Below, piece after piece: positions 25,798-35,140 of a stretch of 64,000 nt of DNA. Origin of the DNA: Drouetiella sp036703255. GTDB taxonomy: Bacteria > Cyanobacteriota > Cyanobacteriia > Elainellales > Elainellaceae. Made by a program: the position numbers and the translations under genes. The notes beneath the pieces were generated by a model that had not been told where the DNA came from, made no database searches, and saw nothing but the letters and a program-made list of their open reading frames with translations. The stretch covers positions 1-64,000 of the forward strand of contig DATNPL010000068.1 of the NCBI GenBank assembly GCA_036703255.1, written 5' to 3'. Numbering within the stretch: the first letter of the stretch is position 1; each line of letters begins with the position of its first letter.

Positions 25798-26502
25798 ATG
25801 ATTACCCTACGTCCTGCTCAAGAACGCGGTTCTGCTTACTTTGGCTGGCTTGACAGTCGCCATACTTTTTCCTTTGGCAATTACTATGATCCCAGCCATA
25901 TGGGGTTTGCTGATTTACGGGTGATCAATGAAGATAAAGTGACTCCCGGACAGGGCTTCAGCACGCATGGACATCGGGATATGGAAATTATTTCCTACGT
26001 CCTAGAGGGTGCATTAGAACATAAAGACAGCATTGGTACCGGATCGGTGATTCGCCCTGGTGATGTGCAGCGCATGTCTGCCGGGACGGGCATTATGCAC
26101 AGCGAATATAATGCTTCTAAAACCGAACCCGTCCATTTTCTACAAATCTGGGTTTTGCCGGAACAGAAAGGTATCGAACCGGGCTACGAGCAAAAGACGT
26201 TTACGGACGAAGATAAGCGGGGTCTGCTGCGGTTAGTTGGCTCTCGCGATGGACGGGATGGCTCGATCACGATTCACCAGGACATCAACCTTTATGCCAG
26301 CGTTTTGCAGGCCGATGATGCCGTGTCTCATCCGCTGACGGCAGGCCGAGTGGCTTGGTTGCAAGTGGTGCGTGGAGCCGTAAAGCTCAATGACCATACC
26401 CTGGCCGCAGGAGATGGCGCTGCGATCGCAGAAGAATCTCAGATCACGCTGCAAGGTGTATCTAGCGATTCTGAAGTGCTGTTGTTTGATATGGCAGCAT
26501 AG
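25798..26502 (+). CDS. YhhW-type pirin family protein
   Basis: Bicupin of 234 residues, similar to E. coli YhhW quercetinase. The metal site is in FSTHGHRDMEIISYVLEG (HxH at about 59-61) with the later MSAGTGIMHSEYN. An in-frame start 126 bases upstream would add a low-complexity Lys/Ser-rich stretch; the ATG at 25798 has GAGG at 8 bases and matches the family start, so it is chosen. It is first in an operon with azoreductase and an MFS exporter, divergent from a LysR gene, which fits handling of aromatic or quinone compounds. Confidence 0.92.
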   Translation: MITLRPAQERGSAYFGWLDSRHTFSFGNYYDPSHMGFADLRVINEDKVTPGQGFSTHGHRDMEIISYVLEGALEHKDSIGTGSVIRPGDVQRMSAGTGIMHSEYNASKTEPVHFLQIWVLPEQKGIEPGYEQKTFTDEDKRGLLRLVGSRDGRDGSITIHQDINLYASVLQADDAVSHPLTAGRVAWLQVVRGAVKLNDHTLAAGDGAAIAEESQITLQGVSSDSEVLLFDMAA

Positions 26503-26578
26503 GGTATCGAGTGGGCAACGACCCACTCGATCGGCTGATCAAAACTTTTCTTTCATCTTTTCCAGGAGCTATTTCATC

Positions 26579-27202
26579 ATGACTCACATTCTCCATCTCG
26601 ATGCTAGTCCTCGGGGCGATCGCTCCGTTTCGCGCACATTGGCTAAAGAATTTGTCTCAGAGTGGCAGGCGGCTCACCCTGAAGATACCGTCACCTATCG
26701 TGATCTGGGTCATCATCCTGTTCCGTTTGTGAGTGAAGCCTGGATTGCCGGAGCCTTTACGCCCCCGGATCAACATTCGCCTGAAAGTGCTGAAGCTATG
26801 CGGATTTCCGATCAGCTCGTCGATGAGTTTTTAGCAGCCGATCGCTATGTCTTCAGTGTGCCCATGTACAACTTTAGTCTTCCTGCCAACTTCAAGGCAT
26901 ACATCGACCAAATTGTGCGGGCAGGGCGTACCTTCAGCGTTGAGTCCGATGGCAGCTACAAAGGCTTGGTGCAGGGGAAAAAGATGGTGATTATTACTGC
27001 GCGGGGCGGCTCCTACCCCAAGGACACGCCTTACTATGCCTACGATATGCAAGAACCCTATCTGCGGCTGATTTTTGGGTTTATGGGCATCACCGATGTT
27101 GAAGTTATCCATGCGGATAATCTCATGGGTGGAGATGAGGCAAAGGCTACGGCGATCGCCCATGCCAAAGCTGCCTTGAGAGAAGTAGCCAGCGCCTTGT
27201 AG
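26579..27202 (+). CDS. azoR: FMN-dependent NADH:quinone/azo oxidoreductase
   Basis: Flavodoxin-fold AzoR family enzyme that reduces quinones and azo compounds by two electrons. The FMN phosphate loop is in LHLDASPRGDRSVSRTLAKE (about 5-24), PMYNFSLPANFKAYIDQI matches the family and TARGGSY is the second FMN contact. The ATG at 26579 has AGGAG 11 bases upstream; the frame extends further up but overlaps the pirin gene. Length is 207 residues, close to the family norm of about 200. Because SsuD needs reduced flavin and no ssuE is present, AzoR-like enzymes are conceivable flavin reductants, but the operon context favours quinone detoxification. Confidence 0.93.
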   Translation: MTHILHLDASPRGDRSVSRTLAKEFVSEWQAAHPEDTVTYRDLGHHPVPFVSEAWIAGAFTPPDQHSPESAEAMRISDQLVDEFLAADRYVFSVPMYNFSLPANFKAYIDQIVRAGRTFSVESDGSYKGLVQGKKMVIITARGGSYPKDTPYYAYDMQEPYLRLIFGFMGITDVEVIHADNLMGGDEAKATAIAHAKAALREVASAL

Positions 27203-27236
27203 GGAACTCCAACGGTATAAAACGCGGTAAATCACG

Positions 27237-28409
27237 ATGATGAAACTGATTACGCTGTTGTTGATGAGCAGCTTAACCGTCATGGCAGGCGCTGCGATCG
27301 CCCCTGCCTTACCCCAAATTCAGCAAGCTTTTGCTACGACGCCCAATTCTGAGTTCTGGGTGAAGTTAATGCTTACCCTCCCTGGCTTGTTTACGGCGAT
27401 CGGAGCACCTATCTCAGGCAGCATTATCGATCGGTTTGGACGAAAGCCCCTGTTGATTGCCGCCATGATTATTTACGGCCTCGCCGGAGGGGTTGCGGGG
27501 CTAACCCTCAATTCAATTCCGGCTTTATTGGCAGCACGCGCTTTACTGGGTCTGGCGGTTGCCGCCGTGATGACTGCCTCACTGGCGTTAATTGCAGATT
27601 ACTATGACGGCGCACAGCGCAATCAGGTGATGGGCATTCAGGCTGCATTTATGGGGTTTGGCGGCGTTGTTTTTCTGATGCTGGCGGGCTTCTTGGCCGG
27701 ACTCAATTGGCGTATGCCTTTCGTTGTCTATCTGCTGACGTTTGCTGTTTTACCCTTGGTCTGGATCTTTTTGCCCGAACCCCCACGCGCATCGACTCCA
27801 AAATTGGGCGACCTTGCGATCTCTAGAGATCAGCTGCCTGTTAAAACTCTAGCGATCGTCTATGGGCTGAATTTTGTCATCATGTTGGCGTTTTACATGA
27901 CACCCGTACAGCTGCCGTTTTACCTCCAAACCCTGGGGAGCGTTAGCAGCAGTGAGGTGGGAATTGCGATCGCAGCCACGACATTAGCCAATGCGATTTC
28001 CTCGATGCGCTACGGCAGCCTCAAATCTAAGTTCAGCTTTACCCATATCTTGGTCATTCTGTTGGTAATGATGGGTATTGGCTATAGCATTGTGGCATTC
28101 GGTAATGACTATTCCACTATTTTGCTGGGTCAGCTTTTGGTCGGCTTTGGGCTAGGGTTTGCCATGCCCAATATGAATGTCTGGGTGAGTGGCGAGACTC
28201 CAGCCTCGTTGCGCGGCAAGGCATTGGGTGGTTTGACGACCAGCATGTTTTTGGGACAGTTCTTTTGCCCTATTCTGACGCAGCCTCTGGTGCAGCAGCT
28301 TGGCTTTAGACAAACCTATGGCGTCATTGCCGGAATGTTGGGGGTTATAGCGCTAATTATCTACCTGATGATGCGCGATCGTTCTACTCCTTTGAATAGC
28401 AGAGCGTGA
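27237..28409 (+). CDS. MFS transporter, drug-efflux type
   Basis: A 390-residue major facilitator protein with about twelve membrane segments. The loop 2-3 motif is GSIIDRFGRKPLL at about 61-73, and VMTASLALIADYYDGAQRNQVMG marks the fifth segment region. It is the last gene of the LysR-controlled pirin/azoR operon (34 bases after azoR), suggesting export of an aromatic or quinone substrate. An AT-rich hairpin follows at 28472-28514. Confidence 0.9.
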   Translation: MMKLITLLLMSSLTVMAGAAIAPALPQIQQAFATTPNSEFWVKLMLTLPGLFTAIGAPISGSIIDRFGRKPLLIAAMIIYGLAGGVAGLTLNSIPALLAARALLGLAVAAVMTASLALIADYYDGAQRNQVMGIQAAFMGFGGVVFLMLAGFLAGLNWRMPFVVYLLTFAVLPLVWIFLPEPPRASTPKLGDLAISRDQLPVKTLAIVYGLNFVIMLAFYMTPVQLPFYLQTLGSVSSSEVGIAIAATTLANAISSMRYGSLKSKFSFTHILVILLVMMGIGYSIVAFGNDYSTILLGQLLVGFGLGFAMPNMNVWVSGETPASLRGKALGGLTTSMFLGQFFCPILTQPLVQQLGFRQTYGVIAGMLGVIALIIYLMMRDRSTPLNSRA

Positions 28410-28771
28410 GGGGAGAATAAAGCTCAGTTGGGCAAAGGGGCGATCGCCAATCACGACAGAATACTTTCTCCAAATTTTCTGAAGGCATGACTCTCTGTGG
28501 CTTTCAGAAAATTTTTGTTTGGATTTAAGCCTGTCGCGCCACAGTCTCAGTCTGGGTCACTAGAATGCACCTTCGCTAAAACGATAAATAAAATCTATTG
28601 TTTTAAGAGAAAAGAGTATTTGCTTCTATGAGTTAAAGGAATTAGATTGAAGTTAAGACTGCTTTGAGCGGCTGAGCTGTTACGGTGGGGTCGCTAAAGA
28701 ACAATAGCTGCATCTCTATTGCAGCACTGTTTATGTCCTTTGATCAACCTCTAAACTCTGTGGAGTAATTT
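28410..28771. other. Intergenic region after MFS gene
   Basis: Contains the terminator hairpin at 28472-28514; otherwise no gene or repeat is recognised. The right part is the leader of the small 28772 gene. Confidence 0.5.
28472..28514 (+). terminator. Terminator after MFS operon
   Basis: AAATTTTCTGAA (28472-28483) pairs with TTCAGAAAATTT (28503-28514), followed by TTGTTT. The stem is AT-rich but 12 bp long. Confidence 0.75.
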
Positions 28772-29023
28772 ATGAATCAGCTTGCCCTCTGTGAAATTGA
28801 TTGGAGTCCGATTCTCCAACGTATTCAAGCAACAGAAGCCCATCAGCTTCCCACCTATCCTGGGGATTTGAAGACAGCGCTCCTCAACCATGCGGGTCTG
28901 GCTTCTCACCCTAAAGGTGAGGAAGTTTATCAGCTTGCTAGAGAAATCTCTCGCCTATCGACCTGCTGCGATCCAGAAATCGTCTACTGGTTTTCACGTT
29001 TAGTGCCGTTGCTTGACGTTTAG
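28772..29023 (+). CDS. Small hypothetical protein
   Basis: An 83-residue protein with no family I recognise. GGAG lies 6 bases before the ATG. It is soluble, acidic and helical, with a CC pair in LSTCCDPEIVYWFSRLV. It is convergent with the flavoprotein/dioxygenase gene. A 14-base direct repeat, TTTAGATCCAGAAG, at 29019-29032 and 29036-29049 spans its stop codon. Confidence 0.6.
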   Translation: MNQLALCEIDWSPILQRIQATEAHQLPTYPGDLKTALLNHAGLASHPKGEEVYQLAREISRLSTCCDPEIVYWFSRLVPLLDV

Positions 29024-29051
29024 ATCCAGAAGACCTTTAGATCCAGAAGGT

Positions 29052-31313
29052 TTAGATATACATAGCAAAGTAATCGTTGTAGATTTCAGTATTGGTGAGC
29101 AGCGTTCGCTCAAGTCTGTCCCGATCGCTGTTTTCTACAAAGCTGACAGCATCGCTCAGATCCTGGGGAATGAAGTCACCACAATATTCGTTTGCGGGTA
29201 CTGCTTCTTTCATTTTTTGAGGATAGCTCAAGCCCAGATGATTCATGATTGTGATGAACTGCTCACGCGTTCGATTGGCAAATCGTGGGTTCAATCTTTT
29301 TTCCTCGCCAATGGTGGAAGCGGTTCTCCCCTGATAGTCATGAGCTGGGTAGACCAATAGGGTATCGGGCAGGGTAAAGAGTCGTTGTGTGACGGTATCG
29401 TATAAAGTACCTGCATTGCCCCCCTGTAAATCTGTTCGGCCACAGCCGCGAATTAATAGCGCATCCCCGGTGAGCAGATGGCTATGATTGATCCGATAGG
29501 CTAGATGGCTGTGGGTATGCCCTGGCGTGGCGATCGCCTCAATCACCACAGAGCCTAGCGTTAACGTCTCGCGATCGGTTAGCGAGCGATCCGCAGATCG
29601 AGCCGTTGCGTTTTGGGGCACCATCACCTGACAGCCTGTCTGCTGTCTCAGCTTGCCTGCTCCGGTAATATGATCGGCATGAATATGCGTTTCTAGACAG
29701 TAGCGGAGCGTTAGCCCCAGCTCATTCAGCGAGGTCAAATCTCGATCGACTTGTTCTAATACCGCATCCACCAAGATGGCATCTTGGGTCTGGCTGTCGG
29801 CAATCAGATAGGTATAGGTACTGGATGCAGCATCAAAGAATTGCCGAAACAGCAAGCTTGATGGCGGTGGCGTGGGAGCAATCGGCACCTGGGGCACAGG
29901 ATGAACGCGCATAGGCAGCGATTGCAAGATTGCCGCCGCAACGCCCTGCGCCTGCCCTCGCAGTTCTGGAACCGCGATCGTCTCCCACAAGTCTCCTTTG
30001 CGGGGTGTTCCTAACGTGTATAGCAGGGTTGAAATTTGGCCGTTCGCATCGAAAACGGCACCCTGTGGGGCAGTATCCAAACCCAACCCCATTTCGTTGG
30101 GGCGAATCAAGCGTTGCGATCGCAAATGGGCGATCAGCGGCTGGGGCGATCGACGGTAATCGGTTTCTACGCCAGTGCAGTTAATGACCAGGCTAACGTT
30201 CAAGTCTAGGTTAGTTCCGTACCGCTGGCGAATCGTCACGGCTACGGCATTGGGTAAAGTGCGATAATCCTGGATGCGTCCTGCTGAGATCACCAACTGT
30301 CCTGAATTCAACATGCCCTGGAGGATTTCTGAAATGCTGGGAGCAATCCGGTGACGATGCACTTCCCAATAGGGTTTGAGATGGCGCAAAAACCGCTGCC
30401 GCTCTTTAGGGGAGAGTTCTTGCCAGAGCCGTTGTGTGATTGGGCGGAGGGAATCAATGACCGATCGCCAGTCGTAGCCTTGAAGCGCAGCAGCCTTTAC
30501 CTCTGTCCGCACCCGCTGTGACAGCTCCCGAACAGTCTTCGGCGCAGTTTCTGAAGTCAAAAAGGCCGGATAAGCTTGGGTGGCTTGATGCTGTAGCGGG
30601 CATAATCCGCGTCGAGACACGGCATAAATTTTGCCCCGATGCTGCTGCTCATGGAGCGACACAACCGTATCCACCATCGTTAATCCCGTACCGATTAGCA
30701 GTACGCTGGCATCCGGCTCCAGATCCGCTAGGGCATCGGCTGACCAAGCCTTTCGCAGACGATTGTCGTTCCTCCCGGAAGCAGCCAGAGGATCAGCAGG
30801 CGCATTGCCTAACGCCAGCACAATCTTATCGGCAAAAAACTGAGGATGGCTCTGAAGAGAGACGATCGCCCCGGTTTTCTCTGGCTCTACGGCTACTACT
30901 TCATCAGTCAGGCGCTCTAGCCGAACATGACTCGAAGCTGTGGCCTCCGCCTCCTCCAGAATAGATTGGAGGTAAAGCCCGTAAATTTTTCGGGGGATAA
31001 AAGTGCTGGCATTGACTTCATCCGGCAAAAAAGGAGCCAATTCATTGCGATTGTAGTTGAGCCAGCGCAAGAGATGGGTTGGATCATCTGGGAAGGCGCT
31101 CATGTTTCCAGCGGAAACATTGAGCAAATGGCTGAGGGCATCTGTACTGTAAGCAACGCCTTTACCGATCGCATGATGGCGCTCAATCAGCTTAATCGTC
31201 AGAGGTCGAGTTGCGGTCTTGAGCAGGTTGGCAGCCACCAGAGAGCCGCTAAAGCCAGCACCCACAATAGCGATCGTCGTCGTTGAAGAATCCGAGCTTT
31301 CGGTTCTGAGCAC
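29052..31313 (-). CDS. Flavoprotein-persulfide dioxygenase fusion
   Basis: A 753-residue fusion. Residues 1 to about 490 form an FAD/NAD(P)-binding protein of the YdhS/NAD_binding_9 type: GAGFSGS at 18-24, GKGVAYST near 50 and a second nucleotide loop LIGTGLTMVDT near 207. Residues from about 500 to the end are an ETHE1-type metallo-beta-lactamase: THIHADH with His543, His545, Asp547 and His548, TPGHTHSH, GDALLIRGCGRTD and YPAHDYQGRT. ETHE1 proteins oxidise glutathione persulfide to sulfite. It starts 10 bases after metX in the metY-metX operon, so it probably balances sulfide or persulfide in that pathway. The electron partner of the flavin half is unknown. Confidence 0.9.
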   Translation of the reverse strand: MLRTESSDSSTTTIAIVGAGFSGSLVAANLLKTATRPLTIKLIERHHAIGKGVAYSTDALSHLLNVSAGNMSAFPDDPTHLLRWLNYNRNELAPFLPDEVNASTFIPRKIYGLYLQSILEEAEATASSHVRLERLTDEVVAVEPEKTGAIVSLQSHPQFFADKIVLALGNAPADPLAASGRNDNRLRKAWSADALADLEPDASVLLIGTGLTMVDTVVSLHEQQHRGKIYAVSRRGLCPLQHQATQAYPAFLTSETAPKTVRELSQRVRTEVKAAALQGYDWRSVIDSLRPITQRLWQELSPKERQRFLRHLKPYWEVHRHRIAPSISEILQGMLNSGQLVISAGRIQDYRTLPNAVAVTIRQRYGTNLDLNVSLVINCTGVETDYRRSPQPLIAHLRSQRLIRPNEMGLGLDTAPQGAVFDANGQISTLLYTLGTPRKGDLWETIAVPELRGQAQGVAAAILQSLPMRVHPVPQVPIAPTPPPSSLLFRQFFDAASSTYTYLIADSQTQDAILVDAVLEQVDRDLTSLNELGLTLRYCLETHIHADHITGAGKLRQQTGCQVMVPQNATARSADRSLTDRETLTLGSVVIEAIATPGHTHSHLAYRINHSHLLTGDALLIRGCGRTDLQGGNAGTLYDTVTQRLFTLPDTLLVYPAHDYQGRTASTIGEEKRLNPRFANRTREQFITIMNHLGLSYPQKMKEAVPANEYCGDFIPQDLSDAVSFVENSDRDRLERTLLTNTEIYNDYFAMYI

Positions 31314-31323
31314 GCTTTTTTCC

Positions 31324-32409
31324 TCAAATACAGACGGTTTTTGGAAGAGTTTCGTAGCGCTGAAGCGAACGGTAAAAAGAGAGAATTAGCTCGTTTAGTG
31401 CCTCAACATCGATTAAAAAAGCATCATGTCCCTGAGAAGAATGAAGAACCTGTAGCTGAGCGTTAGGAATGAGGGCTGCTAATTCCTGCTGTTCCACGGG
31501 AGGATACAAAACATCCGAATCGATCGCCACAATCAGCGCAGGCTTCTGAATTTGAGCTAGAACGGCAGTATACTCACCGCGATCGCGTGCGACATCATGG
31601 ATATCCATGGCTTGAGTTAAGCGGACGTAGGTATTGGCATCAAATCGCTCAACCAGCTTTTGCCCTTGGTGATGCAGGTAATTGGCAATGGCATAGGGCT
31701 GATTGGGCGGGCGCTGCCGACCAAACTTCTGCTCAAAGCTTGCCCAAGATCGATATAGGTTCATGGCAATCATCCGCGCTACCGATAGCCCTGCTTTGGG
31801 CGGACTGGCAGGATCGTAGTAACCATCCTGCCAGTCAGGGTCGGCGTAGATGGCCTGACGTTGGGCTTCGCTCAAGCCAATGCACCAGGCAGAATGTCTT
31901 CCAGAAGCGGCAATCAGGGCGATCGCCCCCACTTTTTCAGGATAGAGCAGCGCCCATTCCAAAACCTGCATGCCGCCTAGAGAACCTCCGATCGCCAGCT
32001 TTAAGCGCCGAATTGAGAGGGCTTCTAGCAACACCGCCTGCAAGCGCACCATGTCGCGAATGGTAATCAGCGGAAACGCTGCACCATAAGGCTCTCCCGT
32101 CTGGGGATGCAGGCTGGTGGGGCCAGTTGTGCCGTAGCAACTGCCTAAGACATTGCTGCACACCATGAAATCGCTAGCCGGATCGAACGCTTTTCCGGCT
32201 CCAAACAGCGATGCCCACCAGTCTGCGGCATCTGCGCCTCCGGTCAGCGCATGGCAGATCCAGACCCCGTTGTCGCATTCAGCATTCAGCTCTCCCCAAG
32301 TTTGATAGGCAATGTTCACCTCTGGCAGTACGGCTCCAGACTCCAAATAGAAGGGTTTTGAGAGTCGATAAAACTGAGTCTGCGGCGGAATAAACTGTTG
32401 GTAACTCAT
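31324..32409 (-). CDS. metX: Homoserine O-acetyltransferase
   Basis: Acylates homoserine to O-acetylhomoserine, the substrate of MetY next door. It is an alpha/beta hydrolase fold of 361 residues with the nucleophile in GGSLGGMQVLEW (Ser143), the early NAVWICHALTG-like segment (NGVWICHALTGGADAADWW) and the C-terminal DHxD-type acid and histidine region IDSDVLYPP ... GHDAFL. It is six bases from metY. Whether acetyl or succinyl is used cannot be fixed from sequence, but pairing with an O-acetylhomoserine sulfhydrylase favours acetyl. Confidence 0.94.
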   Translation of the reverse strand: MSYQQFIPPQTQFYRLSKPFYLESGAVLPEVNIAYQTWGELNAECDNGVWICHALTGGADAADWWASLFGAGKAFDPASDFMVCSNVLGSCYGTTGPTSLHPQTGEPYGAAFPLITIRDMVRLQAVLLEALSIRRLKLAIGGSLGGMQVLEWALLYPEKVGAIALIAASGRHSAWCIGLSEAQRQAIYADPDWQDGYYDPASPPKAGLSVARMIAMNLYRSWASFEQKFGRQRPPNQPYAIANYLHHQGQKLVERFDANTYVRLTQAMDIHDVARDRGEYTAVLAQIQKPALIVAIDSDVLYPPVEQQELAALIPNAQLQVLHSSQGHDAFLIDVEALNELILSFYRSLQRYETLPKTVCI

Positions 32410-32415
32410 GCATTC

Positions 32416-33714
32416 CTAAAGCTGTTGAAATGCTTGCTCAAAATCTGCTTTGATGTCGTCAATATGTTCGATACCTACTGATACACGCACCAGATCAGGC
32501 GAGACGCCAGCCGATCGCTGTTCTGCTTCACTCAACTGCTGGTGGGTGGTTGAGGCCGGATGGATCACTAGCGTTTTAGCGTCACCTACGTTAGCCAAGT
32601 GACTCGCTAACTTCAGTCGTTCGATCAACGCCTGTCCAGCCGATAGACCGCCTTCAATACCAAAATTCAACACGCCCCCAAACCCATGCTGAAGATACTT
32701 TTTCGCCCGTTCATGATAGGGATGATCGGGCAAACCGGGGTAGTTGACCCATTCTACTTTCGGCTGCTGCCTCAGCCATTGGGCTAGCTCAAGGGCATTA
32801 TCAACATGGCGCTGCACCCGTAACGAGAGGGTTTCTAGCCCTTGCAGCAACAGAAATGCATTGAATGGACTTAAAGAAGCGCCAATGTCTCGCAGCCCTT
32901 CAACCCTAGCGCGAATAATGAAAGCGATATTGCCCAATCCGCTTTGGGGGCCAAAGGCATCATAGAAATTGAGTCCGTGATAGCCCGGTGCAGGTTCGGT
33001 AAACAGCGGAAACTTGCCATTGCCCCAGTCAAATTTTCCTGAATCAACGATGACGCCGCCAATCGAGGTGCCATGTCCTCCAATCCACTTGGTTGCAGAC
33101 TCAACCACAATATCGGCACCATGCTCGATCGGGCGAGACAAATAGCCGCCCGCTCCAAAGGTATTATCCACAATCAGCGGAATCCCGTTTTCATGGGCAA
33201 CATGCGCCAAGGCCGCAAAATCGGGAATGTTGAACTGGGGATTACCGATCGTCTCTACATAGAGGGCTTTGGTGCGATCGTCAATGGCCTGCCGGAAAGC
33301 TTCAGCATCGTCACCTTCTACAAATCGCACCTCAATTCCGAGGCGTGGTAGCGTGACTTTGAATTGATTGTAGGTACCGCCATAGAGAAAGCTAGTGGTA
33401 ACAATGTTGTCTCCCGCTTGAGCAATGGTGCTAATTGCTAAAAACTGTGCGGCTTGACCACTGGCGGTTGCTAGGGCAGCCACGCCACCTTCTAAGGCCG
33501 CAATTCGCTTTTCAAATACATCTGTCGTCGGATTCATAATCCGGGTGTAAATGTTGCCAAACTCTTTGAGCGCAAACAGATTGGCACCCTGCTCAGCGCT
33601 GTCAAAGGTATAGGAGGTCGTTTGATAAATCGGCACCGCACGGGCATTGGTTCCAGGAGCAGGCGTTTGACCTGCATGGACTTGTAGCGTTTCAAAGCGA
33701 TAGGGGTCAGACAT
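32416..33714 (-). CDS. metY: O-acetylhomoserine sulfhydrylase
   Basis: PLP enzyme that condenses O-acetylhomoserine with sulfide to homocysteine (direct sulfhydrylation). It is 432 residues with the family start FETLQVHAGQTPAPGTNARAV (split near residue 20), the PLP lysine in SATKWIGGHGT (Lys209) and a C-terminal VRVSVGIEHIDDI. It is the first gene of the leftward metY-metX-flavoprotein/ETHE1 operon. The palindrome at 33816-33853 is 102 bases upstream, linking methionine synthesis to the same putative sulfur control. Confidence 0.96.
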   Translation of the reverse strand: MSDPYRFETLQVHAGQTPAPGTNARAVPIYQTTSYTFDSAEQGANLFALKEFGNIYTRIMNPTTDVFEKRIAALEGGVAALATASGQAAQFLAISTIAQAGDNIVTTSFLYGGTYNQFKVTLPRLGIEVRFVEGDDAEAFRQAIDDRTKALYVETIGNPQFNIPDFAALAHVAHENGIPLIVDNTFGAGGYLSRPIEHGADIVVESATKWIGGHGTSIGGVIVDSGKFDWGNGKFPLFTEPAPGYHGLNFYDAFGPQSGLGNIAFIIRARVEGLRDIGASLSPFNAFLLLQGLETLSLRVQRHVDNALELAQWLRQQPKVEWVNYPGLPDHPYHERAKKYLQHGFGGVLNFGIEGGLSAGQALIERLKLASHLANVGDAKTLVIHPASTTHQQLSEAEQRSAGVSPDLVRVSVGIEHIDDIKADFEQAFQQL

Positions 33715-33815
33715 AGTTTTGAATAATGCTGGCTGCTGAAGTGAATAAGATCTTTTGGGCTGGATGCTCGATCAGGCTGGAGAAGCGATCGTCTCTAAAT
33801 TTAACTAAAAGCCGA

Positions 33816-33853
33816 TAGAGATACTGTAATTTACGTATCGTACTGAAATCTTT
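33816..33853. promoter_or_regulatory. Candidate sulfur-regulon operator, metY operon
   Basis: Boxes TACTGTA (33822-33828) and TACTGAA (33841-33847) have the shared 19-bp spacing; outer halves read TAGAGATACTGTA and TACTGAAATCTTT. It is 102 bases upstream of metY. Confidence 0.5.
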
Positions 33854-33920
33854 CTGATTTGGGAAGTAGTCCGATAGAAAACTAGATTGCCAACTTTCTG
33901 GAGATATGGGAATATTGGCA

Positions 33921-33958
33921 TTAATTTATCATTTACTGATAGATTTACCGTAGATTAA
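33921..33958. promoter_or_regulatory. Candidate sulfur-regulon operator, rhodanese
   Basis: Left half TTAATTTATCATT (33921-33933) and right half TACCGTAGATTAA (33946-33958). The right half is a perfect match to the consensus. It lies 168 bases upstream of the rhodanese gene. Confidence 0.6.
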
Positions 33959-34125
33959 AGATCTGTCTGTGCTTAAAGCAGTATGAGCTTTTTGGCAGCG
34001 CAAGTTTTGGTCAGCAGATGGCAAGCGCTGCGGTGCAGGGTGTCAGAAGGATATTGCTGATGCCGAGGAATACGCTGACAGTTTTATGCCACTCCGTTAC
34101 GTAGACAACCATTAGGTAGACAACC

Positions 34126-35106
34126 ATGAAATTTACAATTGGACGATCGCTTTCGCGCTTTAAATTGGGGCGATCGAAGCTTTTTGCTTTTGTGACATCC
34201 TTAATTGCTTTTGCAGTCGTGATCCCACTGCTGCCGTTTTCTCCTTCTGTGGCTAATACTGCGGCTAATCCGCCGACCAGCGTTCAGTTTGTTCCTCCCT
34301 CCTGGGTCACAGAACATGCCAGCGATGCCAATCTGCGGATTTTAGATGTCAGATTTAGCCCCTTTGATTATTTTGTGGGGCACATTCCCAATGCAGTTCA
34401 CATTGCTGACAATACGTTCCGGGGTCCCAATGGTGCCCTACCCGTTCAGTATTGGAAAACTGACAAGCTGCGATCGCTCTTCACCGAGGCAGGCGTGACG
34501 GACAGCAGTAAAGTGCTGATCTATTCCGATGGCAGAGATTTTTTGGGGGCAACGATGGTTGCTTATTTATTGGAACGAACGGGACATGATAATGTAGCGA
34601 TTCTAGATGGGGGTTTTGCAGGATACAAGGCTGCACAGTTGCCCATTACCAAAGAGTTTCCACAATACACGCCGGGTACATTCAACGTCTCAGATAACGC
34701 CACCATTCGCGTCACTTTGGATCAGCTGAAGGGATTGATTGGAAAATCTGGAGTCACTTTAATTGATCCTCGTCCGCCTGAGGTTTTTGCGGGAGAGCAA
34801 GATATTTGGGTGCGCAATGGACATATTCCAGGTGCAAAAAACATCCCTTGGGTGACGTTTACCCTGGGAGAAACAAACTTTCACCAGCTCAAACCGCTAG
34901 ATGAAATTAGAAAAATTCTGGCCGATCGGGGCATAACGCCAGCAGACGATATCATTGTCACTTGCAGTACTGGACGGGAAGCAACGTTGCAGTACAACGT
35001 GTTAAAGCATGTGCTGGGCTACGAGAAGGTCAGAGTGTATGAAGGATCATGGACGGAATATTCTTCCCGGCCTGACTTACCGATCGCAACAGGTAGAGAT
35101 GTCTAG
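34126..35106 (+). CDS. Exported double-rhodanese sulfurtransferase
   Basis: A 326-residue sulfurtransferase with a cleavable-type signal (about 1-46, FVTSLIAFAVVIPLLPFSPSV) and two rhodanese domains at about 60-180 and 190-320. The second carries the active-site loop CSTGREAT with Cys280; the first lacks a cysteine in its loop (YSDGRDFLGA) and is the structural copy. It should move sulfane sulfur from thiosulfate or 3-mercaptopyruvate in the periplasm. It is divergent from metY and preceded by its own palindrome; a strong terminator follows. Confidence 0.93.
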   Translation: MKFTIGRSLSRFKLGRSKLFAFVTSLIAFAVVIPLLPFSPSVANTAANPPTSVQFVPPSWVTEHASDANLRILDVRFSPFDYFVGHIPNAVHIADNTFRGPNGALPVQYWKTDKLRSLFTEAGVTDSSKVLIYSDGRDFLGATMVAYLLERTGHDNVAILDGGFAGYKAAQLPITKEFPQYTPGTFNVSDNATIRVTLDQLKGLIGKSGVTLIDPRPPEVFAGEQDIWVRNGHIPGAKNIPWVTFTLGETNFHQLKPLDEIRKILADRGITPADDIIVTCSTGREATLQYNVLKHVLGYEKVRVYEGSWTEYSSRPDLPIATGRDV

Positions 35107-35140
35107 GCTTGTGAACTAATTGATCTAGACTCATCAATCT

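Larger units (their letters stand above)
33715..34125. other. Divergent promoter region, metY and rhodanese
   Basis: No gene seen. Two copies of the sulfur-linked palindrome lie here, one nearer metY (33816-33853) and one nearer the rhodanese gene (33921-33958), so each divergent unit has its own site. The right end has a duplicated GTAGACAACCATTAG segment just before the rhodanese ATG (34098-34125). Confidence 0.6.
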
